A DNA stretch of 64,000 nucleotides from GW2011-AR1 sp964384965 (GTDB taxonomy: Archaea; Nanobdellota; Nanobdellia; Pacearchaeales; GW2011-AR1): assembly GCA_964384965.1 (NCBI GenBank), contig CAYLLR010000001.1:8732-72731 (forward strand). Reading direction: 5' to 3'. The position numbers and the translations under genes are program-made. This document shows, one piece after another, positions 59,706-64,000 of the stretch (the first letter of the stretch is position 1; each line of letters begins with the position of its first letter). Below the pieces are notes generated by a model, which searched no databases, had not been told where the DNA came from, and saw only the letters and a list, made by a program, of their open reading frames with translations.

Positions 59706-60155
59706 CTAAAGTGTGGAGTTTCCATAAGTTGAGTGATGAACACTTTGATTTTTGACATAATCTTTTACAACATCTAACTGGACAAAACCAACTGACGAAG
59801 CAAATTTCCCTCTACTCCACAAATGTCCTCTTGGATATCTAAGTCTTGCTTTTTCATGAAACTGAAAAAACAATCTTGATGAACCCCCCTTCAAAAGTTG
59901 AAGAACCTTTGAAACAGATATTGAAAAGTTAACTTCAACAACACAATGAACATGTTCTGGTTGAACATCTATTTCAATTATTTTTATCTCATTTCTCGAC
60001 GCTGCTCTTCTAATACAGGCCTCAATCAAATTCTTATATTTTATTTTTCCAAACATCTTATATCGATATTTAGTTACCCATTCAAGATGCAACATCATGA
60101 CTCCAACACTGTGATCAAAGTGTTTGTATTGATTTATTTTAATTTGTTGTTCCAT
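59706..60155 (-). CDS. tnpA: IS200/IS605 family transposase TnpA (Y1 HUH)
   Basis: The 149-residue protein has MLHLEWVTKYRYKMF at the start, the HUH motif in QPEHVHCVVEV near residue 68, the LLKGGSSRLFFQFHEKARL segment, RGHLWSRGKFASSVG and the catalytic tyrosine in VVKDYVKNQ near 130. Length and motifs are complete, so it may be active. ATG 60155 has GGAG six bases ahead. The longer frame from 60188 passes through a hairpin and is not favoured. Confidence 0.93.
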   Translation of the reverse strand: MEQQIKINQYKHFDHSVGVMMLHLEWVTKYRYKMFGKIKYKNLIEACIRRAASRNEIKIIEIDVQPEHVHCVVEVNFSISVSKVLQLLKGGSSRLFFQFHEKARLRYPRGHLWSRGKFASSVGFVQLDVVKDYVKNQSVHHSTYGNSTL

Positions 60156-60167
60156 TTTAACTCCACA

Positions 60168-60186
60168 GCATTTGCTAAGCAAATGC
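60168..60186 (-). promoter_or_regulatory. Hairpin in the tnpA leader
   Basis: GCATTTGC-TAA-GCAAATGC forms a perfect eight-base stem just upstream of the tnpA ribosome site. IS200-type leaders often fold to limit transposase translation, which is the likely role here. Confidence 0.5.
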
Positions 60187-60233
60187 AAACATTTATTATT
60201 TCAAAGAAAGTTCCAACTAAGTGTATGCTTTCA

Positions 60234-60256
60234 AATAGCCTAGTATCTAGGCTATT
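60234..60256. repeat. Left-end hairpin of the IS200-like element
   Basis: AATAGCCTAG (60234-60243), TAT, CTAGGCTATT (60247-60256): perfect ten-base arms, the strongest hairpin near the element. It probably marks the left end recognised by TnpA. Confidence 0.6.
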
Positions 60257-60369
60257 CTTTTTTTAAGTGAAATACATAGAAATAGTTTTTTATCAGATAA
60301 CTCCATTTTAAAAAATGGAGATTTCTACTTAGTTAAAATCAACTAAACAATTAACTCCCAATAGAAAAA

Positions 60370-60738
60370 TTAAATCTGTAATCTCCCAACATACCTATCA
60401 AACCAAATATCTGGTTCTTTAAACCACTCTCTGAGATTTCTATCTTTTTTAAATTTTTTAAGATTTGCATATATTTTTTCCTTGTCTTTAGGACATAAAA
60501 ATCCTTTTTCACTTTTCAAATTAAATGCTTTATACCATATGCCCCTTGAATTAGAAATGTTGCTTTCTGCAAGAACTTCTTTTTCATCACAAACAGCAAG
60601 AGTCTCTAAAATCCTTTGTTCAATTCTCTTAATTTCTCTGGGTTCATTTATTATAAAAAATGTCCATTTATATCTTAAAGATTCTTGGTCTCCAGTATTG
60701 GTAAATAAGTTATATCTCACTTGCCTATCAATTCCCAT
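60370..60738 (-). CDS. Hypothetical protein, 122 aa
   Basis: No family is recognised. It starts MGIDRQVRYNLFTNTGDQES and contains RYKWTFFIINEPREIKRIEQR and NSRGIWYKAFNL, ending KEPDIWFDRYVGRLQI. It is rich in Trp and charged residues and looks soluble. It lies between the IS element and smc and diverges from smc, with 49 bases between the two starts. Confidence 0.5.
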   Translation of the reverse strand: MGIDRQVRYNLFTNTGDQESLRYKWTFFIINEPREIKRIEQRILETLAVCDEKEVLAESNISNSRGIWYKAFNLKSEKGFLCPKDKEKIYANLKKFKKDRNLREWFKEPDIWFDRYVGRLQI

Positions 60739-60787
60739 AAAATTTTATAGAATAAATCTTTAAAAAACCTTTTCACTTTTTGTCAAT

Positions 60788-63646
60788 ATGTCTTATATAA
60801 AAAAATTGGTGATGTCTGGCTTTAAGAGTTTTGCAAGAAAGACCGAACTTCCATTTACACCGGGAATAAATGTAGTTTTGGGTCCAAATGGTTCAGGAAA
60901 AAGCAATATAACTGACGCTTTATGTTTCGTTTTAGGAAGATTAAGTATAAAATCGATGAGGGCGGCAAAGGCAAGGAATTTGATTTTTTTGGGGACAAAG
61001 GTTGCTTCCCCTGCAAAAGAGGCTTCAGTAGAAATAGTTTTTGATAATTCTAACAAAAATTTTGAAAAAGATGAAAAAGAGATTTCTATAAAAAGAATTG
61101 TTAAAAGAAATGGTCAAAGCATATATAAAATAAATAACGAAACAAAAACAAGACAGGAGGTTTTGGCTCTTTTAGCGCAAGCAGGGATAGATCCAAATGG
61201 TTTTAATATAGTTCTTCAAGGAGAAATCCAGAATTTTGTGAGGATGCAATCTGAAGAAAGGAGAGGAATAATCGAGGAAGTTGCGGGAATTTCAATTTAT
61301 GAATCAAGAAAAGAAAAATCTTTAAAAGAGTTAGAGAAAACCGAAGAAAAATTAAAGGAAGTTTTAGCAATTCTTAAAGAAAGAAATTCTTATTTAACAA
61401 ATTTAGAAAAAGAAAGAGAAGCGGCACTAAAACACAAAAAGTTGGAGGAAAATGTAAGGAAATTCAAAAAAAGTATAATTTTTATAGATCTTTCAAAAAG
61501 CAGGAAAGAAAGAGAGGGATTAATCAAAGAAATAGATTCTAAAAATAAGGAGATTGAGAATTTAAAGAAAATTGCAATAACATTTGAATCCGAAATTGAA
61601 AATTTGGAAGAAAAAATTTCTAAGATAAATTCTAAGATTCAAAAACAAACTGGGTTTGAACAGGAAAATTTGAATCGGGAAATTTCTAATTTGAGGGCAG
61701 AATTAGCGGGATTATCAGTAAAAAAAGAGAATTATGAAAAGAAATTGAAAGAAATTGAAAGGAAGAAATTGAGTTTTCACTCTTCGATGGAAGAAAATGA
61801 GATTGCGATAAGAAATTTGCAAGAAGAATCTCCAACGCATGAAAAAATTCAAAAAGAATTGTCTATAAAGAAAAAAGAACTTGAAAAACTTGAAGAGTTA
61901 AGAAAAAAACAATATATGGAAAAAAGTGAATTGCGTTCATTAAGAGAAATAATAGAAGATAAAAAAAATCTTTTTCAAGGATATATGGCTGAATCTACTT
62001 TTCTTATGCAGGAAGTAGAAAATCTTTCTTCGGGACTTTTTGATATAAAAACTAATGAAGAAAAAGTCGAATCACTTCAGAAAGAATTATCCAAAAAAAA
62101 ATTGCTTATAAAATCTATTGAAAAAAGAAAAAGGGAAATTGAAAGGAAAATAACAATAAATAGTTTAAAAATCGGGGACCACAAAAAAATAATAGAAAAA
62201 ATAGGTAAGTTGGATATCTGTCCTCTTTGTAAAAATAAAATAACAGAGGAACATATAGATTCAATAAAAAATGAAGCAAACCCCAAAATTGAACAATTTG
62301 AAAATGAAATAAAAGTTCTTCAAAAAGAAATTGAAGAAATTTTTTCAGAAGAAGAGAAGTATAAAAATAGGGAATCGGAGATACGTTCTGAAATACAAAA
62401 AAGGCAAGAAGATTTAATAAATTTAAAGATAATTCATGATAAAAATATTCAATTGAAAAATTTGCAAGAAAAAATAGATAAAATAAAAATTGAAATTGGC
62501 GAGTTAATTAAAAATAAAAAAGATCTCGAAGACAATTTCGAAGAGAATTCAAACATAGAAGAGATCTATGAAACTCTAAAAATGGAAGTTGAAGAAATAT
62601 CCTTAAGAAGTAAAAAGAATCTCTCTTCCGAAATTTCATTTAAACAAAGAGAGTTGGAAAGGGCAAAAATTTCTTTAAAGCAACTCTCTAGAGAACAAAA
62701 AGATTTAGACGAAGAATTAAAGATTATAACTAAAAATATAATTGAAAAAGAAAAACTTTTGGAAATAAAAAGAGGGGAGGAAGAAAATTTAATAAAAAAG
62801 GCAAAAAAATATATTGAGGAGAGAGATTCTCTCCAACAAAAGATTAGAGAAACTGAAATTTCTCTTGCTGAAAAGAAGAATTTTATTTATAATACCGAAC
62901 AATTCATGAATAATTTAAAAATTGACTTAGCGAAAAAAGAAGCGGAAGTGGAGAATTTTGAAACTGAAATTTTAGAATTTCCAAAAACAGAAATTATTAG
63001 GTCAACTAAAGAGAGTCTTTTGGAAAAATTGAGAAGAAATGAGGAAACACTTATCAAAATTGGAGCTGTGAATATGAGAGCACTTGAAGTTTATGATGAA
63101 GTGAAAAAAGAATATGATATGATAAAAGAAAAAGTTGAAACAATCACAAGGGAGAAAGAAGGTGTTTTAAAAATAATTCATGAGATAGATGTAAAAAAGA
63201 AAAAATCTTTTTTAAGAACCCTCAACGAATTGAATGAAATTTTTACAAGAAATTTTTCCCAAATTTCTACAAAGGGGCAAGTTTTTCTTGAATTGCAAAA
63301 TAGAAAAGAACCATTTAATGGGGGGGTGGATGTCATCGTTAAAACTGGACACGGAAAATATTTTGATATAAAATCTCTCTCTGGAGGGGAACAAACAATG
63401 GTGGCTCTTTCATTGATTTTTGCAATCCAAGAATTGAAGCCGTATGCATTTTATATTCTTGATGAAATTGACGCAGCACTTGATAAAAGAAATTCTGAAC
63501 GTTTATCTGGTTTACTTAAGAAATATATGAAGAGGGGGCAATACGTAATAATTACACATAATGATGAAATAATTACTGGTGCGACGAATCTTTTTGGGGT
63601 TTCAATGCATGACGGCATAAGTAAAATAATTAGTTTGAAAGTATAA
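60788..63646 (+). CDS. smc: SMC chromosome segregation ATPase with a central CxxC hook
   Basis: The 952-residue protein has SMC-type heads: FKSFARKTELPF, Walker A GPNGSGKSNITDALCFVLG, the R-loop region SIKSMRAAKARNLIFLG, NIVLQGEI, signature SLSGGEQTMVALSLIFAIQ near 863, Walker B FYILDEIDAALDKRN and ITHNDE. Canonical SMCs are about 1150-1190 residues with a globular Gly-rich hinge. Here the centre instead reads KLDICPLCKNKITEEH, with C478 and C481, like a Rad50 zinc hook, and coiled coil runs on both sides without a hinge-sized domain. ScpA is encoded at 17931. It probably loops DNA with ScpA but dimerises through zinc. Confidence 0.9.
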   Translation: MSYIKKLVMSGFKSFARKTELPFTPGINVVLGPNGSGKSNITDALCFVLGRLSIKSMRAAKARNLIFLGTKVASPAKEASVEIVFDNSNKNFEKDEKEISIKRIVKRNGQSIYKINNETKTRQEVLALLAQAGIDPNGFNIVLQGEIQNFVRMQSEERRGIIEEVAGISIYESRKEKSLKELEKTEEKLKEVLAILKERNSYLTNLEKEREAALKHKKLEENVRKFKKSIIFIDLSKSRKEREGLIKEIDSKNKEIENLKKIAITFESEIENLEEKISKINSKIQKQTGFEQENLNREISNLRAELAGLSVKKENYEKKLKEIERKKLSFHSSMEENEIAIRNLQEESPTHEKIQKELSIKKKELEKLEELRKKQYMEKSELRSLREIIEDKKNLFQGYMAESTFLMQEVENLSSGLFDIKTNEEKVESLQKELSKKKLLIKSIEKRKREIERKITINSLKIGDHKKIIEKIGKLDICPLCKNKITEEHIDSIKNEANPKIEQFENEIKVLQKEIEEIFSEEEKYKNRESEIRSEIQKRQEDLINLKIIHDKNIQLKNLQEKIDKIKIEIGELIKNKKDLEDNFEENSNIEEIYETLKMEVEEISLRSKKNLSSEISFKQRELERAKISLKQLSREQKDLDEELKIITKNIIEKEKLLEIKRGEEENLIKKAKKYIEERDSLQQKIRETEISLAEKKNFIYNTEQFMNNLKIDLAKKEAEVENFETEILEFPKTEIIRSTKESLLEKLRRNEETLIKIGAVNMRALEVYDEVKKEYDMIKEKVETITREKEGVLKIIHEIDVKKKKSFLRTLNELNEIFTRNFSQISTKGQVFLELQNRKEPFNGGVDVIVKTGHGKYFDIKSLSGGEQTMVALSLIFAIQELKPYAFYILDEIDAALDKRNSERLSGLLKKYMKRGQYVIITHNDEIITGATNLFGVSMHDGISKIISLKV

Positions 63647-63663
63647 TTTTTCCGTATGAATTG

Positions 63664-63879
63664 TCATAGATTATTAATCTCGTCGACAATTTTTTTAATT
63701 GTTTCTGAAGACATTCCATGGGCAAGTGCACCCTGTTCAAGAGATTCCATTTCTGAAAGAATACAACCGAAACATCCTAATCCAAATTCGAGAAGAACTT
63801 CTATTGCCTCCGGTTTATTCATTATTATCTCCCCAATGCCCATTTCTTTTGTTATTTCTTTAGGAATTTGTTTTTTCAT
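63664..63879 (-). CDS. DUF1858 domain protein
   Basis: This 71-residue protein has the DUF1858 pattern: MGIGEIIMNKPEAIEVLLEFGLGCFGCILSEMES contains the CxxC pair, then GALAHGMSSETIKKIVDEIN. The family is described as a redox-disulfide domain associated with hybrid-cluster proteins. The ATG overlaps the stop of the upstream partial gene as ATGA, so it is co-translated with it. Confidence 0.85.
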   Translation of the reverse strand: MKKQIPKEITKEMGIGEIIMNKPEAIEVLLEFGLGCFGCILSEMESLEQGALAHGMSSETIKKIVDEINNL

Positions 63880-64000
63880 TTTATTAAATTATTAAAAAAT
63901 TTATATGTGGGTTTTGAGCCATAAATTTTTTTAAAAAAATCATCAAAATCTTTCATTGCTTTTTTATATGCCCTTTCAACTTTTTCATCTTTCTTTTTTC
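63876..64000 (-). CDS. C-terminal end of an unidentified gene
   Basis: On the minus strand an open frame enters from the right edge and ends with TGA at 63876-63878. The visible 40 residues (KDEKVERAYKKAMKDFDDFF, then KIYGSKPTYKFFNNLIK) are basic and helical. The ATGA overlap with DUF1858 shows an operon. The product is not identifiable from this part. Confidence 0.55.
   Translation of the reverse strand, partial: KKKDEKVERAYKKAMKDFDDFFKKIYGSKPTYKFFNNLIK

Larger units (their letters stand above)
59690..60322 (-). mobile_element. IS200-like insertion element
   Basis: A single Y1 transposase gene is bounded by subterminal hairpins, as in IS200/IS605 elements, which have no inverted repeats or target duplications. 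The right-end hairpin is CCACAC-TAAA-GTGTGG (59701-59716), directly at the tnpA 3' end. Left-side hairpins are at 60234-60256 and 60301-60320. No tnpB is present. The exact ends cannot be fixed without an empty site, so the limits given are approximate. Confidence 0.7.

Noticed and set aside
1..64000. CRISPR array
   Set aside because: No regularly spaced repeats found; repeats present are the 43-bp pair, a 24-bp coding repeat and the IS hairpins.

Overview
The window is a 64 kb piece of an AT-rich, gene-dense archaeal chromosome. Archaeal markers include ribosomal proteins eL8, eS28, eL24, eS24 and eS31, Rpo7 and Spt4, Kae1, aCPSF1 and an archaeal RNase J, a proteasome beta subunit, Mre11-Rad50, a class I CCA-adding enzyme, and TATA boxes placed for leaderless transcripts. 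Many proteins are shorter than usual and many small genes are lineage-specific. Bacterial-type gyrase, TrmB regulators and surface proteins with an ITGAAIG motif near the C-terminal membrane segment fit a DPANN archaeon of the Woesearchaeota/Pacearchaeota type. That placement is inference, because no rRNA gene is present.

Layout. 1-2.6 kb: small accessory genes (DUF167 end, metallo-beta-lactamase, ASCH, metallopeptidase, DUF192, a Lys/Ala-rich basic protein). 2.9-5.5 kb: Kae1 and a ribosomal operon. 6-12 kb: gyrB-HIT-HAD-zinc ribbon-small ORF-gyrA, read as one operon. 12-15.5 kb: membrane glycosyltransferase-like protein, GT2, KsgA, PIN. 15.9-17.4 kb: Rpo7-Spt4-eS24-eS31. 17.7-23.1 kb: a possible structured RNA, ScpA, Dph6, three tandem paralogues of unknown function, HisRS and tRNA-His. 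23.4-30 kb: a cytidylyltransferase, a CuA cupredoxin with DoxX, and an envelope cluster. That cluster includes a protein with a Bacteroidetes-type T9SS C-terminal sorting domain and a beta-strand-rich partner. 30-36.6 kb: an ATP-cone nuclease, the suf operon, a HTH_10 regulator cassette and a peroxiredoxin. 36.8-44 kb: a PKD surface protein, Era-like GTPase/DUF2073/zinc ribbon, a double Lrp protein and the CCA enzyme. 44-58 kb: TrmB, presenilin-like protease, ITPase, aCPSF1, proteasome beta, Rad50-Mre11, FNR-like reductase, HemK2, RNase J and a Tat-signal protein. 58-64 kb: RNase HII, a small gene pair, an IS200-like element, SMC and a DUF1858 protein.

Two signals stand out. First, an inverted repeat ATATGAA-N6-TTCATAT lies at the same offset from the TATA box at sufB and the peroxiredoxin gene, and in a near-perfect form at the CuA gene. 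This suggests an undescribed iron/redox regulon. A 43-bp copy of the sufB promoter recurs 1.46 kb away, flanking a small cassette. Second, the SMC protein has a Rad50-like CxxC zinc-hook motif at the middle of its coiled coil and no recognisable hinge domain, although ScpA is also encoded. The T9SS sorting domain in an apparently monoderm archaeon is a third oddity.
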